This document shows positions 41,240 through 49,685 of a stretch of 64,000 nucleotides of DNA, in pieces. Under the pieces are notes generated by a model, which was not told the DNA's origin, made no database searches, and saw only the letters and a list, made by a program, of their open reading frames with translations. The position numbers and the translations under genes were made by a program. Origin of the DNA: Flavobacteriales bacterium UBA6772 (GTDB lineage Bacteria; Bacteroidota; Bacteroidia; Flavobacteriales; Flavobacteriaceae); contig CAJIYW010000003.1 in assembly GCA_905181765.1 (NCBI GenBank), positions 43,724-107,723 of the forward strand. The letters are read 5' to 3'. Numbering within the stretch: the stretch's first letter is position 1; each line of letters starts with the position of its first letter.

Positions 41240-41734
41240 ATGAAAAAGATATCCCTAGTTTTAATAATAATGTTTGCAAGTTGTACTACAGAGAAGCCTA
41301 TTCATTTTTCTGAAGCAGCTTTAAGTGACACTGTTTATAGTTTAAATAACACCGTATTTACTGTAGAAGAAATGTTACAAAAATACAAAGGAAAGAAGGT
41401 GCTTATTGATGTTTGGGCCTCTTGGTGCGGAGATTGTATAAAGGGTTTGCCTAGTGTTAGAAATCTTCAAAAAGAATATCCAGAGGTTGTTTTTTTATTT
41501 TTATCTGTAGACGAAAATAAAGATGCTTGGAGAAAAGGCATTGAAAGGTTTCAAATAAAAGGAGCACATTACAACTTGCCAAAAGGAATGAAGACTGGCG
41601 AATTTGTAGATTTCATTAATTTAAGTTGGATACCTAGGTATATGGTAATTGATGCGCAAGGAAAAATTAGTCTCTTTAAAGCAACAAGTGCATCCGATTC
41701 TGCGATAGTAGAAGCTTTAAAATTAGTTATATAA
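41240..41734 (+). CDS. TlpA-like thiol-disulfide oxidoreductase, lipoprotein
   Basis: 164 aa with a short lipoprotein signal (IIMFASCTTEK, lipobox Cys near residue 15) and a thioredoxin fold carrying VDVWASWCGDCIKGLP (CxxC = CGDC) and the cis-Pro loop WIPRYMVID. Anchored at the periplasmic side, it would reduce or transfer disulfides. Lies 112 nt before tpiA. Confidence 0.88.
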   Translation: MKKISLVLIIMFASCTTEKPIHFSEAALSDTVYSLNNTVFTVEEMLQKYKGKKVLIDVWASWCGDCIKGLPSVRNLQKEYPEVVFLFLSVDENKDAWRKGIERFQIKGAHYNLPKGMKTGEFVDFINLSWIPRYMVIDAQGKISLFKATSASDSAIVEALKLVI

Positions 41735-41846
41735 ATCGTTTTAGTAACTATTTTCATTTGCAACTATAAGTTACCTTTCCATTTCTTAAATTTACAGCTT
41801 AAACGAACATTGAAAAAAGCTTTTAGGAGCTTCTAAAATTATAATT

Positions 41847-42605
41847 ATGAGAACAAAGATTGTTGCAGGTAACTGGAAGTTGAATAACGATAAAGAAGAA
41901 AGTAAAAACTTAATAAAAGATTTAAAAAAAGCAATCAAAGCAAACGAGCTTAAAAATACGCGTGTTATTGTTGCACCAACTTTTGTTAATTTATCATATG
42001 CTGTAAAAGCTGCAAGAAGATCTCAGATAGAGGTAGTTGCACAAAACATGCATCAAGCTGCAAACGGAGCGTATACTGGAGAGATTTCTGCAGATATGTT
42101 AAAAGCTGTTGGTGTGCAAACTGTAATTTTAGGACACTCAGAAAGAAGAACATATTTTAATGAAACAGATGCTGCTTTGGCTGAAAAAGTAACTACTGTA
42201 TTAGAAAAAGGAATGGAAGCAATTTTCTGTTTTGGAGAGTTGTTAGAAGATAGAAAATCAGAGAATCATTTTGCTGTTGTAGAAAGCCAGTTAAAAAATG
42301 GATTATTTCATATAGAAGCAAAAGATTGGAAAAGTATTATTTTGGCGTATGAGCCTGTTTGGGCAATTGGTACAGGAGAAACTGCAAGTCCAGAACAAGC
42401 ACAAGAAATGCATGCTTTTATAAGAGGTATTATAGAAAAGCAGTACGATAAAAAAGTAGCAGACAACGTATCTATCTTATACGGAGGAAGTGTAAAACCT
42501 GCAAATGCAGAAGAAATTTTCTCAAAGCCAGATGTAGATGGTGGCTTAATTGGTGGTGCAGCTTTAAGTGTAAATGATTTTACAGGAATTATTAATGCTA
42601 TCTAA
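41847..42605 (+). CDS. tpiA: Triosephosphate isomerase
   Basis: Glycolytic enzyme interconverting DHAP and glyceraldehyde 3-phosphate. The 252-aa TIM barrel has the catalytic Lys in AGNWKLN (K11), His in LGHSERR (H97), Glu in AYEPVWAIGTG (E169), and the phosphate loops YGGSVKPAN and GGLIGGAAL. Normal length. Confidence 0.98.
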   Translation: MRTKIVAGNWKLNNDKEESKNLIKDLKKAIKANELKNTRVIVAPTFVNLSYAVKAARRSQIEVVAQNMHQAANGAYTGEISADMLKAVGVQTVILGHSERRTYFNETDAALAEKVTTVLEKGMEAIFCFGELLEDRKSENHFAVVESQLKNGLFHIEAKDWKSIILAYEPVWAIGTGETASPEQAQEMHAFIRGIIEKQYDKKVADNVSILYGGSVKPANAEEIFSKPDVDGGLIGGAALSVNDFTGIINAI

Positions 42606-42636
42606 GTAGTATAGTTTCAAAGAAAACTAATAAATT

Positions 42637-42673
42637 TGCATTAAGATTTTTTTAATCTTGATGCATTTTTTTT
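42637..42673 (+). terminator. Terminator after tpiA
   Basis: TGCATTAAGATT (42637-42648) pairs with AATCTTGATGCA (42654-42665; one T-G pair), followed by eight T. Confidence 0.88.
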
Positions 42674-42685
42674 GATTTAATAACT

Positions 42686-43520
42686 ATGGATAATATTTAT
42701 ATAGAATATAATTTTACATTTTCTACCAAAAGAGCCAATTTCTGAAATTCTAATAGCAGAATTAGGAAATGTGGGTTTTGAAAGTTTTGTAGAAACTGAA
42801 AATGGTGTAACGGCTTATATTCAGAAAACAGATTGGAATGCAGAGATTTTGGCAGATGTTTTTGTGTTAAATTCAGATGAATTCTCAATTGAATACAATC
42901 TGAATGAAGTTCCTCAAACAAATTGGAATGCAGAATGGGAAAAGAATTTCGAGCCAATTCAGGTAGATGATTTGGTAAGCATACGTGCACCATTTCATGA
43001 AAACCCTAATTTAAAATATGATATTGTAATAGAGCCAAAAATGAGTTTTGGCACTGGGCATCATGAAACTACACACATGATGGTGCAGCATTTATTGCAG
43101 TTAGATTTAGAAAATAAAAAAGTATTAGATATGGGTTGCGGAACTGGAATTTTAGCAATTTTTGCTGAAATGAAAGGTGCAAAACCTTTAGATGCCATAG
43201 ATATTGATAATTGGTGTTATGAGAATTCTGTAGAGAACGTTACACGAAATAATTGTGAAAATATCTCTGTATATGAAGGAGATGCAACACTTTTAGTAGA
43301 TAAAAAGTATGATGTTATCATCGCTAATATTAATAGGAATATACTTTTAATGGACATGAAAGTGTATACAAACTGTTTGCAAAAAGGTGGTATCTTATTG
43401 TTAAGTGGTTTTTATGAACAAGACATTCCAGTAATAGATGCTGAAGTAATTAAATATGGCTTAAAGTTAGAGAAATTTATTCAAAGAAATAATTGGGTTG
43501 CCTTAAAATACAATAATTAA
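42686..43520 (+). CDS. prmA: Ribosomal protein L11 methyltransferase (frameshifted near its start)
   Basis: SAM-dependent trimethylation of ribosomal protein L11. ATG at 42686 gives MDNIYIEYNFT, then the frame stops; removing one T from the four-T run at 42719-42722 joins it to LPKEPISEILIAELG and on to the end, about 277 aa. Motifs: PKMSFGTGHHETT (PrmA-specific) and motif I VLDMGCGTGILAIFAEMKG, then VIIANINRNILL. Followed by clpS after 23 nt. Confidence 0.92.
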
Positions 43521-43543
43521 AAAGTATTTTTTATTTTTATACC

Positions 43544-43819
43544 ATGAGTACAAAAGAAAAAATTCAGGAAGAAGTAGCTGTTCTAGAAAAAGAAATTTTT
43601 CAGCATGAGATTGTTTTACACAATGATGATGTAAATACCTTCGATCATGTAATTAATTCTTTAATAGAGGTTTGTGAGCATACGCTAGAGCAAGCAGAGC
43701 AATGTGCAACTTTAGTGCATTATAAAGGGAAATGTACCGTAAAGTCTGGGGAGTTTAAAGATTTAGAACCAAGATGCTCTAAGTTATTACAATTGGGTTT
43801 ATCTGCAGAATTAATATAA
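43544..43819 (+). CDS. clpS: ATP-dependent Clp protease adaptor ClpS
   Basis: 91-aa adaptor delivering N-end-rule substrates to ClpA/ClpC. The segment HEIVLHNDDVNTFDHVI contains the conserved NDD and T/F positions of the binding pocket; HYKGKCTVKSGEF is the second conserved block. Directly after prmA, a common flavobacterial arrangement. Confidence 0.95.
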   Translation: MSTKEKIQEEVAVLEKEIFQHEIVLHNDDVNTFDHVINSLIEVCEHTLEQAEQCATLVHYKGKCTVKSGEFKDLEPRCSKLLQLGLSAELI

Positions 43820-43822
43820 CTT

Positions 43823-44095
43823 ATGGAAAACGTATTTAAGTATTTCGAGTTTTCAAATTTCTTTAAAGATACATCTGATAGTTTTTCAGGAAATGAAATT
43901 TGTTTTACAGTCTTAAATGAAACTCATTTTTTAATTTTTGAAAAAATAAATGAAACCTATAATCTATATGTTTCTAAATACAATAACAAAGCAGAGGTGG
44001 GCGCAAAGCCTGCTCTTATCTTAGAGTTATTAATAGAGAATTACGATAAAAGTCTTCCAGAGCACCGCATTGCTATTCGACAATATTTAGGTTAA
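43823..44095 (+). CDS. Hypothetical protein
   Basis: 90 aa, soluble, acidic and aromatic-rich, no signal peptide or membrane segment. It starts 3 nt after clpS and so is probably in the same transcript. I recognise no family. Confidence 0.7.
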   Translation: MENVFKYFEFSNFFKDTSDSFSGNEICFTVLNETHFLIFEKINETYNLYVSKYNNKAEVGAKPALILELLIENYDKSLPEHRIAIRQYLG

Positions 44096-44159
44096 CTAGT
44101 TTTTTTGTTGCTGTTTTTTTTGATAAATAACCTGCCTTGTAAAAACAAAATTAAACATT

Positions 44160-44378
44160 ATGAATATTCCTTTATTAATTAGCCCAATTAATATTATTAT
44201 GTTCTTAATAATATTAATTACATTCACAGTAATAGCTTTGGTTTTGGCTTTAAAAAAAGAAACTAAATTTCATTTCCTTATTTGGGCTACAATTATTATT
44301 TTCTTACCATTTTTCGGTTCGTTAAGTTATTTTTTAAAATTCTTTACCTCAAAAAGAATAAAAAATAACGTGGCATAA
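44160..44378 (+). CDS. Small membrane protein, PLD nuclease N-terminal-like
   Basis: 72 aa with two hydrophobic helices (about 9-29 and 38-58), separated by KKETKFHF, and a basic tail. The layout resembles the PLDc_N (phospholipase D nuclease N-terminal) domain found alone in many Bacteroidota small proteins. No catalytic part is attached. Confidence 0.6.
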   Translation: MNIPLLISPINIIMFLIILITFTVIALVLALKKETKFHFLIWATIIIFLPFFGSLSYFLKFFTSKRIKNNVA

Positions 44379-44506
44379 CACCGTCTATAAAAATAGCAGT
44401 TAAGTGCTAAATTCATAGTTTAGCTTTTTCTACTATTTTTGTTTAAAAACACCTCAAAATAAAGAATTATAGTGTTTTGGTGGAGCGCAGGAGGAAAGTA
44501 GCGGCA

Positions 44507-44547
44507 TAAAAAAACGCAACACCTTATTTATATGGTAGTTGCGTTTT
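44507..44547 (-). terminator. Terminator after tRNA-Arg
   Basis: On the minus strand AAAACGCAAC pairs with GTTGCGTTTT across a 20-nt region and is followed by T residues. It sits 7 nt beyond the tRNA end. Confidence 0.75.
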
Positions 44548-44554
44548 AAAATTG

Positions 44555-44628
44555 TGACCCTGACAAGATTCGAACCTGTAACCTTCTGATTCGTAGTCAG
44601 ATGCGCTATCCAGTTGCGCCACAGGGCC
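44555..44628 (-). tRNA. tRNA-Arg (anticodon ACG)
   Basis: Acceptor GGCCCTG pairs with CAGGGTC (one G-U), discriminator A at 44555. Anticodon stem/loop TCTGA-CTACGAA-TCAGA gives anticodon ACG (plus-strand positions 44592-44594), which reads CGU/CGC/CGA after deamination to inosine. T arm ACAGGTTCGAATCTTGT is normal (one G-U). 74 nt; CCA not encoded. Confidence 0.96.
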
Positions 44629-44641
44629 ATTTTTGTGGGTG

Positions 44642-44649
44642 CAAATATA
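44642..44649 (-). promoter_or_regulatory. -7 box of the tRNA-Arg promoter
   Basis: Minus strand TATATTTG followed by CACCC, 13 nt before the tRNA. It shares the TTTGCACCC extension with the promoter at the window end. No well-spaced TTG was found upstream. Confidence 0.65.
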
Positions 44650-44687
44650 ATAGAGTTTTTTCAATATAGAAAGGCTATTCTATCTTT

Positions 44688-44918
44688 TTATGAATTAATT
44701 TCTTTTTTATAAATATCTACAATGGGTTGTGCTTTTTCAACATCAGTTTTTAGGATAAGAAGTTCGATGGCACTTCTGTGTTCTCCGAAGCCTCCAAGTC
44801 TTGCAGATTCAACCCTATCTTTAACAATGCAGTTTATATGATTGTCTTCTAATCTGTTTTGAAGTCCTTTTACAATGATAGAAGAACCTGAAAATATTGT
44901 TATGTGTGCCGTTTCCAT
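44688..44918 (-). CDS. DUF2007 domain protein
   Basis: 76 aa with the DUF2007 pattern: ITIFSGSSIIVKGLQNRLEDNHINCIVKD and a C-terminal ELLILKTDVEKAQPIVD. This family is sometimes labelled putative signal-transducing protein without direct evidence. Soluble. Followed upstream by another small gene in the same direction. Confidence 0.85.
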   Translation of the reverse strand: METAHITIFSGSSIIVKGLQNRLEDNHINCIVKDRVESARLGGFGEHRSAIELLILKTDVEKAQPIVDIYKKEINS

Positions 44919-44929
44919 TTTTCTTTTTT

Positions 44930-45082
44930 TTAGTTTAATGAATTTTTAGTAATGAAAGCTCTCCAACCAATAATAGCTAATTGGCTTTTCGAGGCTTTGG
45001 AGATATCTAACCTTTTTTTTGTAAAAGAAGGTAAAATAACCTTGTTCATTTTTGCAATAATTTTAAAAACTTGTTTTTTCAT
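44930..45082 (-). CDS. Small basic protein (often auto-annotated 'SsrA-binding protein' in flavobacteria)
   Basis: 50 aa, strongly basic: MKKQVFKIIAKMNKVILPS at the start, TKKRLDISKASKSQ in the middle and GWRAFITKNSLN at the end. From memory, close homologues occur widely in Flavobacteriaceae at this length and are labelled SsrA-binding protein, but they lack the SmpB fold and that name is doubtful. 11 nt upstream of the DUF2007 gene; probably one transcript. Confidence 0.75.
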   Translation of the reverse strand: MKKQVFKIIAKMNKVILPSFTKKRLDISKASKSQLAIIGWRAFITKNSLN

Positions 45083-45237
45083 CAATATTAAATTCTATCT
45101 CAAATTTACTGAAAATAAATAACTCTGAATTAAAAGAATAGTTTAATAACAAATAATTTTTAAATAATAAAAATAGCATTTGCTTTTTATTTTCTTCTTA
45201 AAGTGATAAAAATGTATCTTCGTGAAAAATAAGATGT

Positions 45238-46194
45238 ATGAGTATTTTTTTTGTGATTATTGGATTCATATTATTAGTTGTTGGGGGTGATTTTTTAGTG
45301 AAAGCAGCTATTAGTTTGTCTTTTAAATTAAAAATTTCTAAAATGGTTATTGGTATGACTGTGGTTTCATTTGCCACTTCTTTGCCAGAATTATTGGTTA
45401 GTTTACAAGCTGCATTAGATGGTTCTCCTGCAATTGCAATAAATAATGTTATTGGTTCTAATATTGCTAATATTGGCCTTGTATTAGGTATTACTGCAAT
45501 TATAGGTCCTATTGCGGTGCAGAAAGATTTTTACAAGTTTAATTGGCCTGTAATGATGTTTTTCTCTGTTGTGTTGTATTACTTTTTAATAAATGATGCT
45601 GTTTTAACCCAAATAGAAGGTATTTTACTTTTAGTAGGATTGGCTATTTTTCTAATTGTATTGATAAGAAATGCAAGAAAAGAAGAACTTGTTATAGAGG
45701 ATGTTGATGAGGCTTTGGCTGAAATTGGATATGGTAAAATATTTGTTTGGTTGTTAATAGGGGGCGTTTCCTTGTATCATGGTGCTGGTTTTTTGGTAGA
45801 TGGAGCAAAAGACATTGCAGAAAGCATGGGCGTTAGTGAAGGGGTTATCTCAATTACAATGATTGCTATTGGTACAAGTGTGCCAGAATTAGCAGCTTCT
45901 GTAATTGCGGCAATAAAAGGTGAAAAAGCAATTTCTTTGGGAAATTTAATTGGGTCTAATATTTTTAATATTGGCTCTGTTCTTGGTGTTACAGCAATCA
46001 TAAAGGAAATTTCAATTCCTTTAAACGAACCTCAAATCTTGTCTAGAGATATTTTTTGGATGCTTGGTTTTTCTGCAATATTGATTCCTTTAGTTTTTAT
46101 AAAAAAGAAGTTTCTTTTAAGTAGGTTTAAAGGAGGGTTTTTATTTTTAGCGTATGCAATCTTTATTTATTTAGTTTTTAAAACTACCGCATAA
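45238..46194 (+). CDS. Calcium/sodium antiporter (CaCA family, YrbG-like)
   Basis: 318-aa inner-membrane cation exchanger with about ten transmembrane helices. The two inverted alpha repeats carry NNVIGSNIANIGLVLG (about 68-83) and GNLIGSNIFNIGSVLG (about 236-251), and the matching SLPELL and SVPELAAS motifs with the ion-binding Glu. Normal family length. Convergent with glnA; a shared terminator lies between them. Confidence 0.94.
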   Translation: MSIFFVIIGFILLVVGGDFLVKAAISLSFKLKISKMVIGMTVVSFATSLPELLVSLQAALDGSPAIAINNVIGSNIANIGLVLGITAIIGPIAVQKDFYKFNWPVMMFFSVVLYYFLINDAVLTQIEGILLLVGLAIFLIVLIRNARKEELVIEDVDEALAEIGYGKIFVWLLIGGVSLYHGAGFLVDGAKDIAESMGVSEGVISITMIAIGTSVPELAASVIAAIKGEKAISLGNLIGSNIFNIGSVLGVTAIIKEISIPLNEPQILSRDIFWMLGFSAILIPLVFIKKKFLLSRFKGGFLFLAYAIFIYLVFKTTA

Positions 46195-46230
46195 AAAAAA
46201 CGCTAACAATTAATTGTTAGCGTTTTTTTT
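46193..46230. terminator. Bidirectional terminator between the antiporter gene and glnA
   Basis: A8 + CGCTAACAAT / ATTGTTAGCG + T8, nearly perfect and flanked by A on the left and T on the right, so it can end transcription from both convergent genes. Confidence 0.92.
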
Positions 46231-46246
46231 AGTAAATATGTGTAAA

Positions 46247-47263
46247 TTATTTAACTGGCTTTACAGTTTTAATAATTCTTGATGCAATTTTATATGGATC
46301 TCCGTTTGAAGATGGACGACGGTCTTCTAACCATCCTTTGTATCCTTTTTCTACAGCAATAATTGGAATACGAATAGACGCTCCTCTATCTGAAACTCCC
46401 CAAGAGAAATCATGAATAGATGCAGTTTCGTGATCTCCAGTTAAACGCTGATCATTGTGCTCACCATATACTTCAATATGTTCTTTTACAAGCGGACGGA
46501 AAGCTTCACATATCTCAATATATTTATCTTTAGAACCACAAGTTCTTAAGATGGTGTTAGAGAAGTTTGCGTGCATTCCAGATCCATTCCAATCTGTATT
46601 TCCTAATGGTTTTGGGTGGTACTCAATGTACATTCCTTTCCCTTCAGTTAAACGATCTAATAAATATCTAGAAATCCAGATTTCATCCCCAGCTTTCTTC
46701 GCGCCTTTTGCAAATAATTGGTATTCCCATTGTCCAGATGCAACCTCTTGGTTAATTCCTTCGAAATTTAAACCAGCATCAATACATAAATCAGCGTGCT
46801 CTTCAACGAAAGCTCGGCCATGCGTATTTTTTCCACCAACTGAACAGTAGTACATTCCTTGTGGAGCCGGGTAACCGCCTCTTGGGAATCCTAAAGGTAA
46901 ATCTGTATCTGTATCCATAATAAAGTATTCTTGTTCAAATCCGAACCAGAAATCATTATCATCATCTTCAATAGTAGCTCTTGCATTAGAAATATGCGCA
47001 GTTCCATCAGCATTCATAACTTCAGTCATTACTAAATACCCATTTATTCTTTTAGGGTCTGGATAAATAGCAACTGGCTTTAAAATACAGTCAGATGCTC
47101 CTCCAGAAGCTTGTTTTGTAGAAGAACCATCAAAAGACCAAAGTCCTAATTCTTCAACAGTTCCTTGGAAGTTTTCATGCTCTTCAACTTTTGTTTTACT
47201 TCTTAAGTTTTGAGTTGGTTCGTATCCATCTAACCAAATGTATTCTAACTTGATTTTTGCCAT
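46247..47263 (-). CDS. glnA: Glutamine synthetase, type II (beta-Grasp, eukaryotic-like)
   Basis: Makes glutamine from glutamate, ammonia and ATP. The 338-aa length and motifs (EYIWLDGYEPTQNLRSKT, LGLWSFDGSSTKQA, FGFEQEYFIMD, CSVGGKNTHGR, NGSGMHANFSN, DRGASIRIP) match type II enzymes, much shorter than GSI (about 470) and GSIII (about 730). Divergent from the GSIII gene glnN across a 165-nt control region. Confidence 0.95.
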   Translation of the reverse strand: MAKIKLEYIWLDGYEPTQNLRSKTKVEEHENFQGTVEELGLWSFDGSSTKQASGGASDCILKPVAIYPDPKRINGYLVMTEVMNADGTAHISNARATIEDDDNDFWFGFEQEYFIMDTDTDLPLGFPRGGYPAPQGMYYCSVGGKNTHGRAFVEEHADLCIDAGLNFEGINQEVASGQWEYQLFAKGAKKAGDEIWISRYLLDRLTEGKGMYIEYHPKPLGNTDWNGSGMHANFSNTILRTCGSKDKYIEICEAFRPLVKEHIEVYGEHNDQRLTGDHETASIHDFSWGVSDRGASIRIPIIAVEKGYKGWLEDRRPSSNGDPYKIASRIIKTVKPVK

Positions 47264-47328
47264 AATAATTGTTTATGTGAAATTAATAGTGCAAAAATGA
47301 AATAAAATACCTACATATCAAAAAATAT

Positions 47329-47372
47329 AGGGGTAAAATGTTTAATTTTACCATAAAATAATTTTATCCCTA
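47329..47372. promoter_or_regulatory. Overlapping inverted repeats between glnA and glnN
   Basis: Three copies of a GG-N-TAAAAT-like motif: AGGGGTAAAAT (47329-47339), its inverse ATTTTACC (47345-47352) and ATTTTATCCCT (47361-47371). The first two form a perfect 8-bp inverted repeat with a 5-nt loop; the first and third form an 11-bp one with one mismatch. Likely operator for one or both glutamine synthetase genes; the binding protein is unknown. Confidence 0.55.
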
Positions 47373-47428
47373 ATTTTAGTGGGGGTGATTTATTTAAAAG
47401 TAAAAAAAATACACATAAAACTAACAAT

Positions 47429-49612
47429 ATGTCAATTATTAGATTCAATGCTTTACAAGAAGCATTAAAAAGAAAACCGGTTTTGGTGAATCAGACCGAA
47501 AAAAGGTCTACACTTTTTGGACAAAATGTATTTAATAAGCACGCCATGCAGCAGTATTTAACACGTACGGCTTTTGAAAGTGTAATGAATGCAATTGAAC
47601 ACGGCACAAGAATAGATCGTAAAATTGCAGATCAGGTGGCAGTAAGCATGAAAGATTGGGCCTTATCTAAAGGTGCTACACATTATACACATTGGTTTCA
47701 GCCATTAACAGGGGCAACAGCAGAAAAGCATGATGCTTTTTTTGAGTCTATTAATGGTAGTTTAGCTATGGAGAAATTCGATGGTGAACAACTTGTGCAG
47801 CAAGAGCCAGATGCATCTAGTTTTCCTAGTGGAGGTATTAGAAATACATTTGAAGCAAGAGGCTTTACGGCTTGGGATCCAACATCACCAGCATTTATTT
47901 ATGAGAGAACACTTTGTATTCCAACAATTTTTGTTGCGTATACGGGAGAAGCTTTAGATAATAAAACACCATTATTAAAGGCGCTTCAAGCAATAGATAC
48001 CCATGCCACGGCAGTATGCAAGTATTTTGATAAAAATATAAATAAAGTAAATGCTACTTTAGGTTGGGAGCAAGAATTCTTTTTAATAGATGATGCTTTG
48101 GCAATTTCTAGGCCAGATATTCAGTTAACAGGTAGAACTTTATTAGGGCATTCTTCAGCAAAAGGACAACAATTAGACGATCATTATTTTGGAATAATTC
48201 CTGCAAGAGCAATGAGTTTCATGCGAGATTTAGAAGAAGAATGTATGCTTTTAGGAATTCCTGTAAAAACAAGACATAATGAAGTTGCACCAAATCAATT
48301 TGAAGTTGCGCCCATTTTTGAAGAGGTAAACTTAGCTGTAGATCATAATTCTTTATTGATGGATGTGATGCATAAAGTAGCTAAAAGACATAGTTTTAAA
48401 GTGTTATTTCATGAAAAGCCATTTGCAAGTATTAATGGCTCTGCGAAACATAACAATTGGTCTTTGTCTTTAGATAATGGTACTAATTTATTAAGTCCTG
48501 GTAAAACTCCAATGAAGAATTTGCAATTCTTAACCTTTTTTGTAAATACTATAAAGGCAGTTTATGAAAATGAAGAACTACTTAGAGCTTCTATTGTTTC
48601 TGCAAGTAATGACTATAGATTGGGATCAAATGAAGCGCCACCGGCAATTATTTCAGTTTTTATAGGGAGTCAACTTTCTGAGGTTTTAGATGAATTAGAA
48701 AATGTAACCAAAGGAAAGTTATCACCAAAAGAAAAAACAGATTTAAAACTAAATATTATTGGTAAAATTCCTGAAATATTATTAGACAATACAGATATTA
48801 ATAGAACCTCTCCCTTTGCATTTACAGGTAATAAATTTGAATTTAGAGCAGTAGGTTCTTCTGCAAATTGTGCAGGACCAATGACGGTGTTAAACACCAT
48901 TGTTGCAAAACAATTAAAAGAATTTAAAGTAGATGTAGATGCCTTGATAGATAACAACAACCTTAAAAAAGATGAAGCTGTTTTTAATGTATTAAGAGAG
49001 TATCATTAAAGCATCTAAGAAAATTAGATTTGATGGAGATGGTTATACTGAAGCTTGGGAAAAAGAAGCTAAGAAAAGAGGTTTAAGTAATAATAAAACT
49101 GCCCAGAAGCGCTAAAGGCCTTAGTTTCGAAAAAAGGGATAGCCTTATATAAAGAAATGGGTGTAATGAATAAGATAGAGATTGAAGCTCGTTACGAAAT
49201 TAAATTAGAAGAATATACAAAGCGTTTGCAAATAGAAAGCAGAGTTTTAGGAGATATTTCTAGAAATCATGTAGTTCCTACGGCAATTATTTATCAGAAT
49301 ACATTATTAGAAAATACCAAGAATTTAAAGGAAATTTTTGGCGGAGAATATAAAAATATTGCCAAAGAGCAAATAGAACTAATTATGATAATTTCTAATC
49401 ATATTACAGAAATTAATTCATTGGTGCTTAAAATGGATGCACAGCGTGCAAAAGCGAACAAGCATAGTGGTTTAAAATCTGCGGAAGAATATTGTAGCAA
49501 AGTAAAACCATTTTTTGAGCAAATTAGATATCATTGCGATAACTTAGAGACCATGGTGGATGATAATTTGTGGCCGCTAACAAAATATAGAGAATTATTG
49601 TTTACAAAGTAA
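47429..49612 (+). CDS. glnN: Glutamine synthetase, type III (two compensating frameshifts)
   Basis: GSIII enzyme, large dodecameric glutamine synthetase. The N-terminal and catalytic parts run to about codon 525 (MARHNEVAPNQFEVAPIFEEVN-like stretch, SINGSAKHNNWSLS, NRTSPFAFTGNKFEFRAVGS). An extra base near 49004 puts a stop at 49007-49009; a missing base near 49102 restores the original frame, and the helical C terminus continues to 49612. Between the two lesions the other frame reads YIKASKKIRFDGDGYTEAW. The total of about 727 aa is normal for GSIII. Divergent from glnA. Confidence 0.92.
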
Positions 49613-49621
49613 TCATAAAAA

Positions 49622-49647
49622 CATCCTACTTTTCGGTAGGATTTTTT
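49622..49647 (+). terminator. Terminator after glnN
   Basis: ATCCTAC / GTAGGAT hairpin with short loop followed by six T. Confidence 0.85.
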
Positions 49648-49658
49648 ATGTAAAAGAC

Positions 49659-49666
49659 TAAATTTG
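49659..49666 (+). promoter_or_regulatory. -7 box of the purM promoter
   Basis: TAAATTTG followed by CAGC, 19 nt before the purM ATG. No clear TTG at the usual distance. Confidence 0.5.
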
Positions 49667-49685
49667 CAGCACACAACACAACAAC

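Noticed and set aside
47429..49612. Programmed frameshifting or selenocysteine-like recoding in glnN
   Set aside because: Two lesions of opposite sign 98 bases apart without a slippery heptamer or pseudoknot; sequence error or a compensating mutation pair is simpler.
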